A stretch of 64,000 nucleotides of DNA from CAMPJM01 sp964440915 (GTDB taxonomy: Bacteria > Bacteroidota > Bacteroidia > Cytophagales > Cyclobacteriaceae). The notes under the pieces were generated by a model that worked only from the letters and a program-made list of their open reading frames with translations, ran no database searches and had not been told where the DNA came from. This document shows positions 7,161 through 16,101 of the stretch, piece by piece. Within the stretch, counting starts at the first letter, position 1. Each line of letters begins with the position of its first letter. The stretch lies in NCBI GenBank assembly GCA_964440915.1, contig CAYTTV010000013.1, positions 11,923 to 75,922 on the forward strand, in the 5' to 3' direction. A program made the position numbers and the translations under genes.

Positions 7161-7184
7161 GTGGTTCGTGTCCTCACGAACCAC
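7161..7184. repeat. GGTTCGTG hairpin
   Basis: A perfect 10-bp stem GTGGTTCGTG / CACGAACCAC closes a TCCT loop. It is the same core as 6788-6811, with the outer pairs changed together (AT versus GT at the base). A decayed copy is at 7288-7310. Confidence 0.75.
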
Positions 7185-7209
7185 CATCTTGGCAACCACT
7201 CCTGTAGCT

Positions 7210-7256
7210 AGTCCGGATTTGCAATCCGGACTCCTGAGTAAGGGATTTGCAATCCC
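7210..7256. repeat. Two TGC-loop hairpins in tandem
   Basis: 7210-7232 is AGTCCGGATT TGC AATCCGGACT, a perfect 10-bp stem. 7242-7256 is GGGATT TGC AATCCC, a 6-bp stem. Both keep the TTTGCAA core seen at 2064, 6745 and 18572, with different but complementary arms. Confidence 0.75.
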
Positions 7257-7377
7257 AATTACTCCAATATTAAAACCTCTTTGCCTTGGTTCATATCCTC
7301 ACGAACTACCAGCTAGCGAAAGATAACATACCTATAAAACTTCACCAGCATTAACTTACAAGCTCACAGAGGAGTTT

Positions 7378-7569
7378 TCATAATACTCCGGGCAGTTCAC
7401 TTACGCTATACAAAGGTAAGTTTGTTAACCATTCCTCCTGCCTGTGATCCGACATAGAAATACGTATGGCCATTCTTGGCTTATATTTATCACGAAATAC
7501 CCTTAAGCTTTTAGCTTGAAGGTTTTCTTCCGCTTTAACCTCTATCGGTAGAAAATTTGAACATCTCAC
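7378..7569 (-). pseudogene. C-terminal fragment of a DUF4143-type ATPase
   Basis: The frame reads LPIEVKAEENLQAKSLR, then YKPRMAIRISMSD..EEWLTNLPLYSV. This resembles the C-terminal end of the AAA-ATPase/DUF4143 family, whose full proteins are near 380-400 residues. Only about 60 residues remain, with no ATPase part anywhere nearby. Its 5' end overlaps, in a different frame, the end of the neighbouring broken gene, so it looks like the product of a deletion or recombination junction near 7560. Confidence 0.6.
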
Positions 7570-8204
7570 TGAATTCTTCCCAAGTCAGCGATTGATCGTA
7601 GGCACTTTCAATCAGAAATACCGCTTTTGTAAAATCAATTTCCTGTTTTCCCATCAACATGGCGTGTAGTTGAGAGTAAGCTTCAATAAAGCCATCTACA
7701 GGTTTACCATTATGTGTGCCGAGATTGTATTTGATTTCGGGGGTGTAGCTTGCGATAACAGCCTCATCCATGAGTTGTTGCGCTCTTTGTTTTTACGTCT
7801 CATAAGCAACCATATCAGTATCAATCATGGCCTGATTTTTTTGCTGAATAGAAAGGTCAGGATTGTAAACACTTGTCGGTATGTCTGAGTTTGGAATGCT
7901 CGCAGGCTTATTGAATTGCATTTGTTTCGAGTAGTCCGTAAAGGCATTTGCAGGGTCAGCACTCGTTCCTTTCAATGGGTCGAGATGATCGGTTTTCTTG
8001 TATTTGTAGAGTTCCGGATATAATTCTTCGCTTGTTCTTAGGTATCCCTTTTTGAAATTAGGTTTGAGTTCGCCTTGCTTTTGATCTTCGGTTAAATAAG
8101 GACGATAGTTATCTGTCGAAATTATATCTGGTATAAACTGAGCTTGTGTCAGATAAGAAAAAAATAATATCACAAGAACAGTGGTTCCTATTTTACCATT
8201 TCGC
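7535..8204 (-). pseudogene. Broken secreted-protein gene (in-frame stop, lost start)
   Basis: Two frame-compatible pieces, 7793-8173 and 7535-7771, are separated by one in-frame TAA (7793-7795), reading ...MVAYET-stop-KQRAQQLMDEAVIAS.... The N-terminal end carries a signal-peptide-like stretch, GKIGTTVLVILFFSYLTQAQ. Its likely ATG (8202-8204) is one base out of frame across an A-run, so a single A insertion or deletion, or a sequencing error, may have cut it off. The 3' end runs into the DUF4143 fragment. The family is not recognised with confidence; the AVFLIESAYDQSLTWEEF segment recalls N-terminal parts of Bacteroidetes transglutaminase-like secreted proteins. At least three lesions support decay. 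Confidence 0.6.
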
Positions 8205-8386
8205 TGATCTTATTTTGGTTCCCAATGAACTATTAATGATTATATCAAAACAACAATCATTCTGATCTATAAACATAACTTTTATTTTTATAAATAAAAA
8301 CTTTTACTAATCCTAAAGCACTCTTTCACATCACAGTTGTTATAAATCTTTTCCTATGAATTGCCAAAATTTTTCCTTTTCAAATT

Positions 8387-8466
8387 CGAAGTTTTCAACC
8401 AGAGGATTTCAAATATTTATTCCGCTAAAGCTCCATAAATTTTGAAATGACGATGAGATTGATGGG
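8387..8466 (+). repeat. 80-bp repeat containing family D hairpin (copy 2)
   Basis: It is identical to 6514-6593 except for one base. The hairpin core is at 8405-8452. It lies upstream of the galactan locus. A decayed TGC-loop unit (TAATTTGCAACC) follows near 8496-8510. Confidence 0.85.
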
Positions 8467-8596
8467 GCTAGGCAAACTTTTCCACTAGCCCTAATTTGCA
8501 ACCCCAACTCATGTGCTAAGGATCTCCAATCCCCTTCAAACGATTTCTACCCACTGAACTAACGGATTTCTCCCCCTGATTTTTGCAGCATGCCGC

Positions 8597-8604
8597 TATA
8601 TTTG
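8597..8604 (+). promoter_or_regulatory. Possible -7 element for the galactan locus
   Basis: TATATTTG matches TAnnTTTG, 114 bases before the susC start. No TTTG lies at the right distance upstream (expected about 8574), so it would need an activator or is a chance match. Confidence 0.35.
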
Positions 8605-8627
8605 GCTCTGAACATTACCCCTATTTT

Positions 8628-8708
8628 ATGAAGACATTGATTTTTAAAAGGTGCCTTGTCGGTATTTTACTTATTTCAATGATGTTACTTTTTATTTACC
8701 TCTTATAA
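8628..8708 (+). CDS. Possible 26-aa hydrophobic peptide upstream of susC
   Basis: An ATG opens a 26-codon frame, MKTLIFKRCLVGILLISMML..., ending 9 bases before the susC ATG. It has a short basic start and a single long hydrophobic stretch, like a signal anchor or holin-like peptide. The position suggests a leader peptide or a tiny membrane protein, but length alone makes it weak evidence. Confidence 0.3.
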   Translation: MKTLIFKRCLVGILLISMMLLFIYLL

Positions 8709-8717
8709 TAAAAACGT

Positions 8718-11700
8718 ATGAAGCATAATTTACTAATTGCATTATTCTTTTTGAACCTGATGGCTTTCCAATCATGGGCACAGGTGCAAATAAGCGGAAC
8801 GGTGACCGCAGCCAACACAGGCGAGCTGCTTCCTGGTGTTACTATTTTGGTGGTGGGAACAACTAACGGTACCACTACAGATATCGATGGTCGCTATACC
8901 TTGGCGGCACACCCTGGAGATGTTTTAAGGTTTAGCTATATCGGCTACCTCTCCGAAGAACTCACTGTCGAGCAAAATGCTGCTACGCTGAACATCTCTT
9001 TGATAGAGGATATCATGTCGATGGACGAGATTGTAGTCGTAGGGTATGGTACACAAAACAAAAGCGACATAACCGGTGCCATCACTTCTATCCGACCTGA
9101 AGATTACAATCCTGGCCCAGTGGTTTCTGTCAGCAACTATTTGCAGAATACCGCCCCCGGAGTGGTCATGACGCAGACCAGTGCACAGCCAGGTGGAAAT
9201 TTTAATGTACAGGTAAGGGGACAAACTTCTGTCTTGGGAAGTAATGCTCCGCTGTATGTAGTTGATGGGATGCCCATTACTGGTGATGTTTCAGAGCCTG
9301 GCACGGGCACGAGGTTCAGAAGCTCTCCGGCCAAAAACCCTTTGAACGGCATCAACCCAGAGGACATCGTGTCGATTGAAGTGTTGAAGGATGCCTCCGC
9401 TGCGGCCATTTATGGTGCCCGTGGTGCAAATGGCGTTATATTAATCACTACCAAAAGAGGTGAAAAAGGCAAGTCCAGGATAAGCTATGACGGTTCTTAT
9501 AGCATTCAGGAGATTGCCAATGAGTATGACCTGCTTTCTGGAACCGAATACGCCAAGGTAGCCAATGAATGGTCCACTTTCTTAGGCAATGAGCTGGTTT
9601 ATGCCGCCGCTGAAGTGAATGCTTTCGGCACAGGCACCAATTGGATGGATCAGATCACCAGGGTGGGTAAGATCGACCGCCACCAAATTGCCGCAAGCGG
9701 TGGGAATGACCGTACGACCTATTATGTGTCCGGAAACTATTTCAAACATGACGGTGTGGTAAAAAGCTCTTCTTTGACAAGGTACTCCGCCAGGATCAAT
9801 CTGGAGACAGCAGCCAGTGATCGACTGAAAGTAGGTGTAAATGCTTCTTTGAGCAGAACAGAAGACAGCCAGATCCATTTTGGATCACAAGGTGGACCAG
9901 AATTTTCTGGCTTGATTACCAACGCCAGAAATTGGGTGCCTATCCTTCCTGTTAGGCAAGCGGATGGCAGCTTTACGCCTCATCCAGTATTTGCCACGCA
10001 GATCCCTAACCCTGTTTCGCTACTCGACATAGACGACAATATCAAAACCAACAGGGTTTTAGGAAATATGTATGCGGAATACACTTTGCTGGAAGGGCTA
10101 AAGGCCAGGCTGAACGTAGGCGTGGACAACAGTGATGCCAAAAGAACAGGTTATATTCCTACTACGGTGCTTCGTGGGGCGCAAGTGAATGGAGAAGGCG
10201 TAATTGGTGCCAACCAACGCTTAAATTTGCTGTCGGAGCTGACTTTGAACTACAATAAAGCCATTACGCCTGATCATAATATAGATGCCTTGTTGGGCTA
10301 TACTTATCAAACATTCAATACGGAAGGATTTAGCACGGCCGCCACGAATTTCACTTCTCAGATTACCGGTATCAATGATCTTGATGGGGCACAGCAAGTA
10401 TTGCCAAGCTCCTCCTACAAAGAGCAGTCTAAACTTATATCGTATATAGCCAGGGCCAATTACGCCTTTAAAGACAAGTACTTGGTTACTTTGACTGTTA
10501 GGGCTGACGGCTCCACAAAATTTGGCGCCAACAACAAATGGGGATACTTTCCTTCCGGTGCCATAGGTTGGAAAGTCGATAGGGAAGATTTTTTCGATTC
10601 CAACTTAATTGATGAATTGAAAGTACGGTTGAGCTATGGCAAAACGGGTAACCAAGAAATTGGCAATAAGCTTTCCCAATCCCTATACGGGGTTACCCGG
10701 CAGTTTGTGTTGGGCGAAAGGCCGGTAATAGGCTTAAGCCCTACACGGCCTGAAAACCGCGATTTGAAATGGGAAACAACCTCCCAGTTGGATTTAGGGT
10801 TTGACCTATCTTTCTTGAATGGTAGGATACAAACTTCACTGGATTTATATAGAAAAATAACTACGGATGTGCTTTTGTGGGTGGCACTTCCTAGCACTAC
10901 AGGTCAGGAAGGGATATTTACCAATGCTGGTTCTATCCAAAACCACGGAATAGAGCTTGCCTTAAAATCTACCAATATCAGTGGTGCCAATGGGGCGCTG
11001 TCATGGACCACTTCTTATAACGTCGCCTATAACGACAATAAATGGAAAGACAGAGGGAATGTGCCTTTCTCGGCTGTTCAAGAAGAGTTTGGCCCAGTAT
11101 CTGGCTTGTATGCTTACATTATCGATGGCGTGTGGCAAACTGGCGATGATATCGCAGGTAGCGCAGACCCCACTGCCCAGCCGGGTTACTATAAATTCAG
11201 GGATGTCAATGACGATGGAATGATCACTCAGGAAGGCGATGTAGTGCTAGTAGGTTCTACCCAACCAGATCTGACCATGGGGCTTAACAATACCTTTACC
11301 TATAAAAACTTTGATCTCAATTTCTTCTTTCAAGGTGTTTTTGGCGTAGACCGGTACAATGGCACCTTGGCTGGGTTGGAAGATGTAAACAACATCTTGC
11401 TTGGCAACAACAAGTCAAAAGCGGTACTCAACCGATGGACTCCTGACAACCCTAGCAACACCATTGCTTCAGGTGCGAATAATTTCAATAGGGTTGCTGA
11501 TGGAGATGGTGTATATATCACCAGCTTTATTGAAGATGCCTCATTTATAAAACTCAGGAATATAACATTGGGCTATAATGTCCCCCTTCCTGCCAAGACT
11601 TTCCAAAGCTTACGCATTTATGTCGATGCACAAAATGCACTGACGTTTACCAAATGGAAAGGAATTGATCCTGAAACTGGAGATGATTATCCCAATGCCA

Positions 11701-11735
11701 GGACTTACACTATAGGATTGAATGTTACTTTTTAA
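8718..11735 (+). CDS. SusC/RagA-family TonB-dependent outer-membrane transporter
   Basis: A 1005-residue outer-membrane protein. The signal peptide (residues 1-21, ending SWAQ) is followed by a carboxypeptidase-D-like regulatory domain (about 24-95). Next come the SusC hallmark DEIVVVGYGTQ, a plug domain (about 105-245, with the TSVLGSNAPLYVVDGMPI and ILKDASAAAIYGARGANGVI type motifs) and a beta-barrel ending in aromatic Phe (TIGLNVTF). It imports oligosaccharides with TonB energy, in complex with the SusD-like protein encoded 12 bases downstream. The GH53 and GH2 genes that follow indicate galacto-oligosaccharides from beta-1,4-galactan as cargo. Confidence 0.97.
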   Translation: MKHNLLIALFFLNLMAFQSWAQVQISGTVTAANTGELLPGVTILVVGTTNGTTTDIDGRYTLAAHPGDVLRFSYIGYLSEELTVEQNAATLNISLIEDIMSMDEIVVVGYGTQNKSDITGAITSIRPEDYNPGPVVSVSNYLQNTAPGVVMTQTSAQPGGNFNVQVRGQTSVLGSNAPLYVVDGMPITGDVSEPGTGTRFRSSPAKNPLNGINPEDIVSIEVLKDASAAAIYGARGANGVILITTKRGEKGKSRISYDGSYSIQEIANEYDLLSGTEYAKVANEWSTFLGNELVYAAAEVNAFGTGTNWMDQITRVGKIDRHQIAASGGNDRTTYYVSGNYFKHDGVVKSSSLTRYSARINLETAASDRLKVGVNASLSRTEDSQIHFGSQGGPEFSGLITNARNWVPILPVRQADGSFTPHPVFATQIPNPVSLLDIDDNIKTNRVLGNMYAEYTLLEGLKARLNVGVDNSDAKRTGYIPTTVLRGAQVNGEGVIGANQRLNLLSELTLNYNKAITPDHNIDALLGYTYQTFNTEGFSTAATNFTSQITGINDLDGAQQVLPSSSYKEQSKLISYIARANYAFKDKYLVTLTVRADGSTKFGANNKWGYFPSGAIGWKVDREDFFDSNLIDELKVRLSYGKTGNQEIGNKLSQSLYGVTRQFVLGERPVIGLSPTRPENRDLKWETTSQLDLGFDLSFLNGRIQTSLDLYRKITTDVLLWVALPSTTGQEGIFTNAGSIQNHGIELALKSTNISGANGALSWTTSYNVAYNDNKWKDRGNVPFSAVQEEFGPVSGLYAYIIDGVWQTGDDIAGSADPTAQPGYYKFRDVNDDGMITQEGDVVLVGSTQPDLTMGLNNTFTYKNFDLNFFFQGVFGVDRYNGTLAGLEDVNNILLGNNKSKAVLNRWTPDNPSNTIASGANNFNRVADGDGVYITSFIEDASFIKLRNITLGYNVPLPAKTFQSLRIYVDAQNALTFTKWKGIDPETGDDYPNARTYTIGLNVTF

Positions 11736-11747
11736 AGCAAAACGACT

Positions 11748-13235
11748 ATGATAAAGATAAATAAATTATTACCCCTTCTTTTCAGCATGCTTATGGTCAT
11801 CGGTGCTTGCGACCAAAGCTTGGAAGAGGAATATTTTGATGAAGTTTCTACTGGAAATTTCTTTAAAAGCGATACCGATGCCATTTCGGCTATTGATGCC
11901 TTTTATGCGAAATTACGGGCCGATGGCCCCGTAGCAGTAAATCCACAGCGGGAAAGTTGGGGTTTCTTTGCCTACGGTGAAGGCTCTATCTTTAATTTTA
12001 CTGAGGTGCCTACCGATGAAGTATTGGTGACGTGGGGCATAAGTTCTCCTGGGAGCTTTTTGGGTCATCTACTGCACTTTACCTGGACGCCTGATTTCGG
12101 TGGGCATTTCGATGCGATGTTTTCAGATTTGTATGAAGGGATTGCAATTGCCAACAACGTAATTGCCAATGTGGAGGACAATGCAAATTTAAGCGAGGCC
12201 ATTCGGAACCGGGTGAAAGGGGAAGCACTATTTGGAAGGGCACTGATGTACTACTATGCTTATAGTTTTTATGGTAATATCCCTTTAATCACTACTGTCA
12301 ATACGGATCCTTATTTCCTTCCCGAGCAGGCGCCACAGCAAGATGTAGTGGCTGCGATTATTGATGATCTTGAGGAAGCAGCCAAGCTATTGCCACCATC
12401 TTACCCTGCGGGCGAGTTCGGCAGGTTTACCAGTGGTGCCGCCAACACACTTCTAGCCAGGTTTTTCCTTAACGAAAAGCGATGGGAAGAAGCCGAAGAA
12501 ACCGCCCGGAAAGTGATAGGGGCTTATGTCTTATCCGATAACTATGGGAGTGTTTTTGCTCCTGACAATAGTGGCAATAAGGAAATCATATTGGCCATTC
12601 CTTCGCTACCGCAGGCCGGCATAGGCAATACCCTTGTGGCCCACACGGCAGAGCCTGATTATGTATCGGGCTCTTGGGGAGGACACAGGATAAGGGATGA
12701 ATTCTATAACACTTTTGATTCGGAAGACATCAGAAGGAGCTATATTGTAAAATCTTATACCAACTCAAGTGGGGAAGCAAAAACGGTTTCCAATGGTGCC
12801 ATGATCATGAAATACAGTCCGGATCCGGCACGGGTAGCGATTTGGGCTGGCAACGATATTGTTATACTCAGGTATGCAGAAGTATTACTAACCCTGGCCG
12901 AAGCTTTGAATGAAATTAATGGTCCTAATCAGGAGTCGGTCGATCTGATCAACGAACTTCGGAAAAGGGCTTTTAATGGAGATCCTTCCAAGCTTATTGC
13001 TTTATCTGATTTTGGGTCAAAAGAGGATTTAAGAGATTATATCTTGATGGAGCGCGGCTGGGAATTATACGCTGAGGGTTATAGAAGAGACGACCTCATC
13101 AGGCATGGAAAGTTTGTTTCAAAAGCAACTGATAGGGGAGTTCAGGCGGCAAAGCCTACACACAGGTATTATCCTATTCCTCAAACAGAAAGGAATATCA
13201 ATCAAAAACTTGTTCAAAATGATGGTTATAATTAA
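11748..13235 (+). CDS. SusD/RagB-family surface glycan-binding lipoprotein
   Basis: A 495-residue lipoprotein: signal peptide with lipobox ending VIGAC (Cys21), then DQSLEEEYFDE, the usual acidic start of SusD proteins. The N-terminal TPR-like SusD region includes GEALFGRALMYYYAYSFYGNIPLIT. The C-terminal RagB part includes ILRYAEVLLTLAEALNEING and the final ERNINQKLVQNDGYN. It caps the SusC channel and binds the glycan at the cell surface. It sits 12 bases after susC, and its 3' end overlaps the start of the following galactanase gene. Confidence 0.97.
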   Translation: MIKINKLLPLLFSMLMVIGACDQSLEEEYFDEVSTGNFFKSDTDAISAIDAFYAKLRADGPVAVNPQRESWGFFAYGEGSIFNFTEVPTDEVLVTWGISSPGSFLGHLLHFTWTPDFGGHFDAMFSDLYEGIAIANNVIANVEDNANLSEAIRNRVKGEALFGRALMYYYAYSFYGNIPLITTVNTDPYFLPEQAPQQDVVAAIIDDLEEAAKLLPPSYPAGEFGRFTSGAANTLLARFFLNEKRWEEAEETARKVIGAYVLSDNYGSVFAPDNSGNKEIILAIPSLPQAGIGNTLVAHTAEPDYVSGSWGGHRIRDEFYNTFDSEDIRRSYIVKSYTNSSGEAKTVSNGAMIMKYSPDPARVAIWAGNDIVILRYAEVLLTLAEALNEINGPNQESVDLINELRKRAFNGDPSKLIALSDFGSKEDLRDYILMERGWELYAEGYRRDDLIRHGKFVSKATDRGVQAAKPTHRYYPIPQTERNINQKLVQNDGYN

Positions 13236-14973
13236 TCGCCTCTCTTTTTGGAAACGCAGCATCTACCAATTCCACATAGTGCTATTTTGCCTTCTGACCG
13301 CTACTACGTCGGTCAGTGGGCAAACCTTTTATACCGGTGTCGATTTGTCTTATGTCAATGAAATGGAAGATTGTGGCGCAGTTTACTATGAGGACAATGT
13401 GGCCAAAGATCCCTATGCTATATTCTCGGATCAGGGTGCCAATCTGGTAAGGCTGCGCTTGTGGCATACCCCCGACTGGACCGAATACAGTACATTAACA
13501 GATGTGAAAAAAGCCATCGCCAAGACAAAGGATGCTGGCATGCAGGCCATGTTGGATTTTCATTATTCCGATACATGGACGGATCCTGGCGCTCAACAGA
13601 TTCCCGCTGCCTGGAATGCAGTAGAAACTTTAGAAACATTGGCAGATTCTGTTTATGCATATACCTATGCTGTGCTGAAGCAATTGGGCGATGAAAACCT
13701 GCTACCGGAGCTCGTACAATTGGGCAATGAAATCAATGGCAACATCCTATTGAAGGAGGGGGAAGATTTATATCCTATTAATTGGAGCAGGAATAAGCTT
13801 TTGCTGGATAGGGCAGCCGATGCGGTGGATGCCATCAATAATGAATACAGCACTGCCATAAAAACGATTTTACATGTGGCCAAACCTGAAGACGCTATCC
13901 ATTGGTTTAGCAATGCCGCTCAAAACGGCATAAACCGTTATGACATCATAGGGCTATCTTATTATCCAGGGTGGTCTTCACTTTCGCTAAGGGAAGCCGC
14001 ACACCATGTAAAAACACTGAAAGAGACCCATGGCAAAGACGTATTGATTGTAGAAACAGGCTACCCATGGACATTAGGCAGTAACGACAATGCCAACAAT
14101 GTGCTGGGCAGCGATAACCTGTTGGCCGTTTATGATGGTGCCAGCCCAGAGAATCAAAGGGATTTCTTGATAGAACTGGCTTTTCTAGTAAAAGAAAACG
14201 GAGGATTGGGAGTTGTATATTGGGAACCGGCTTGGGTAAGCACTCCTTGCAGCACGCTTTGGGGAGAAGGATCGCATTATGAGAATGCCACTTTCTTTGA
14301 TTTTGACAATAACTTAAATGCCGCAGCTGAATTTTTAGGATATGATTATACCATAAAACCGGAAGGGCTTCATGATGTAGAAGTGAAGTTTCTGGTAGAA
14401 ATGGTAGGCGTTGATACGGCAAATGGGGCTTTTGTCACAGGCGACTTTACCGGTGAGCCTTGGCAACATGAACAAATGACCCATGTCAAGAAGAGGATAT
14501 ATGAATTCACTACATCTATCCCAGGAAGATCAGAGGGGGCCTATATCTTTTACAACCGCAATAGCTGGCTTAATGCTTATCGTGAAAACGTACCGTCAAA
14601 CTGTGCCCTCTATTGGGACGATCATAGAAAATATATTGTGAAAGATGAACCGATAAGCTTCGAACAACAATGGAGCAGTTGTGCGGAAATTGATTGGGAG
14701 GACGATGAAGATCCGGTATTGGGCATCGAACACAGCTCCCACATAAAAAAACATCCCTATCCTAATCCGAGTACGGGAATAATCTATATCCCTTCATTAA
14801 GCAGCACAGACCAAGTTGTTTTATATGACATCACTGGAAAGCAGATGGATACAAACCAACTGTGGCATCAATCCGATACTGTATTGGATTTGAGCAGTTT
14901 GTCAAAAGGGATATACACTATAAAGATTATTGGAAAGGAAAATACCTACGCTTCCAAAATCATGCTACATTAA
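13219..14973 (+). CDS. GH53 endo-beta-1,4-galactanase with T9SS sorting domain
   Basis: A start at 13219 (or 13222) is preferred over an upstream in-frame ATG inside susD: it gives a proper signal peptide (ending SVSGQ) and a 17-base overlap. The GH53 catalytic domain follows with acid/base Glu171 (VQLGNEING) and nucleophile Glu279 (VLIVETGYPW), plus the VVYWEPAWVS and CSTLWGEGSHYENATFF blocks. After it comes an extra domain (about 350-490) that resembles starch-binding or Ig-like beta-sandwich modules. The last 75 residues (YPNPSTG..., VVLYDITGK, LSSLSKGIYTIKI) are a type A T9SS sorting domain. The enzyme should be exported by T9SS and cut beta-1,4-galactan at the surface. Confidence 0.93.
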   Translation: MMVIINRLSFWKRSIYQFHIVLFCLLTATTSVSGQTFYTGVDLSYVNEMEDCGAVYYEDNVAKDPYAIFSDQGANLVRLRLWHTPDWTEYSTLTDVKKAIAKTKDAGMQAMLDFHYSDTWTDPGAQQIPAAWNAVETLETLADSVYAYTYAVLKQLGDENLLPELVQLGNEINGNILLKEGEDLYPINWSRNKLLLDRAADAVDAINNEYSTAIKTILHVAKPEDAIHWFSNAAQNGINRYDIIGLSYYPGWSSLSLREAAHHVKTLKETHGKDVLIVETGYPWTLGSNDNANNVLGSDNLLAVYDGASPENQRDFLIELAFLVKENGGLGVVYWEPAWVSTPCSTLWGEGSHYENATFFDFDNNLNAAAEFLGYDYTIKPEGLHDVEVKFLVEMVGVDTANGAFVTGDFTGEPWQHEQMTHVKKRIYEFTTSIPGRSEGAYIFYNRNSWLNAYRENVPSNCALYWDDHRKYIVKDEPISFEQQWSSCAEIDWEDDEDPVLGIEHSSHIKKHPYPNPSTGIIYIPSLSSTDQVVLYDITGKQMDTNQLWHQSDTVLDLSSLSKGIYTIKIIGKENTYASKIMLH

Positions 14974-15000
14974 ATTTATTACTGGAAAATAAGAACATAC

Positions 15001-16101
15001 ATGAAAGTACTACTTACAGCATTGCTAGGACTCACAGTCCTACCCTTCTGCCATGCGCAAAAGCTTTACTTGGGGGCAGACCTATCTTATGTGAACGAGG
15101 TAGAAGACTGTGGTGCCCAATTTTATCAGGATGGAAAAGCGGTCGATCCCTATGCTTTATTTGCAAAAGAAGGTGCCAACCTCATACGTGTCCGGCTTTG
15201 GCATAATCCCGACTGGACCAACTACTCTAATCTAGAAGATGTTGTTCGCACTATAAAAAGAAGTAAGGCAGCAGGCATGGAAGTGTTGCTGGACTTTCAT
15301 TATTCCGATACCTGGGCAGATCCGGGCAAACAATATATTCCCGCTGCTTGGGCCAATATCGAAGATGTGGAAACACTTGGAGATTCTTTATACCAGTACA
15401 CCTACAAGACCTTAGCATATTTGGACAAACTAGGTTTGCTACCAGAAATGGTGCAGGTAGGCAATGAAACCAATAGTGAAATTTTGCAGCCAGAAGCAGA
15501 AATGAACACGGATACGATCCATTGGGAACGCAATGTGAAACTCCTGAACAGAGGGATCGAAGCCGTGAATACGATTGCCAAAGAAAAAGGAAAGAAAATT
15601 GAGACCATGCTGCATATTGCTCAGCCAGAAAATGCCTTTTCATGGTTCAAAGAGGCATTTAAGCAAGGCATCCATGATTTTGATTGGATCGGATTGTCCT
15701 ACTATCCCACTTGGTCTACTTATAGTATCAACCAACTAAGCGAAGCAGTAGACTCGTTAAAAACATTGTACAACAAGCAAATCATGGTCGTAGAAACGGC
15801 ATACCCATACATGTTAGAAGATGTCGACAATGCCAACAACATATTGGTAGAAGGCGCACTAATACCAGGCTACCCAGCAACTCCCAAAGGGCAATTGGAG
15901 TATATGTTGGAGCTTACCAGGCAAACCTTGAAAGGTGGAGGAGCCGGTGTCATTTATTGGGAACCAGCCTGGGTTTCATCCTCGTGCTCTACTTTGTGGG
16001 GACAAGGCTCTCATTGGGAGAACGCCACTTTTTTTGATGCATTAAACAACAACGAGGCTTTGCCAGCTTTTCAATTTTTCAACCACGATAATTATAAATA
16101 A
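15001..16101 (+). CDS. GH53 endo-beta-1,4-galactanase, second copy
   Basis: A 366-residue protein: signal peptide (1-19, ending CHAQ) and a single GH53 domain. Acid/base is Glu156 (VQVGNETNS) and nucleophile Glu265 (MVVETAYPY). The VIYWEPAWVSSSCSTLWGQG block matches the paralogue just upstream. It has no extra binding module and no T9SS tail, so it probably works in the periplasm or as a soluble secreted enzyme on shorter galactan pieces. It lies 27 bases after the first GH53, and its stop overlaps the next start by one base (TAATG), so translation is coupled. Confidence 0.93.
   Translation: MKVLLTALLGLTVLPFCHAQKLYLGADLSYVNEVEDCGAQFYQDGKAVDPYALFAKEGANLIRVRLWHNPDWTNYSNLEDVVRTIKRSKAAGMEVLLDFHYSDTWADPGKQYIPAAWANIEDVETLGDSLYQYTYKTLAYLDKLGLLPEMVQVGNETNSEILQPEAEMNTDTIHWERNVKLLNRGIEAVNTIAKEKGKKIETMLHIAQPENAFSWFKEAFKQGIHDFDWIGLSYYPTWSTYSINQLSEAVDSLKTLYNKQIMVVETAYPYMLEDVDNANNILVEGALIPGYPATPKGQLEYMLELTRQTLKGGGAGVIYWEPAWVSSSCSTLWGQGSHWENATFFDALNNNEALPAFQFFNHDNYK

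Noticed and set aside
13105..13218. Upstream extension of the first GH53 gene
   Set aside because: It lies inside susD and would bury the signal peptide; the ATG at 13219/13222 fits better.
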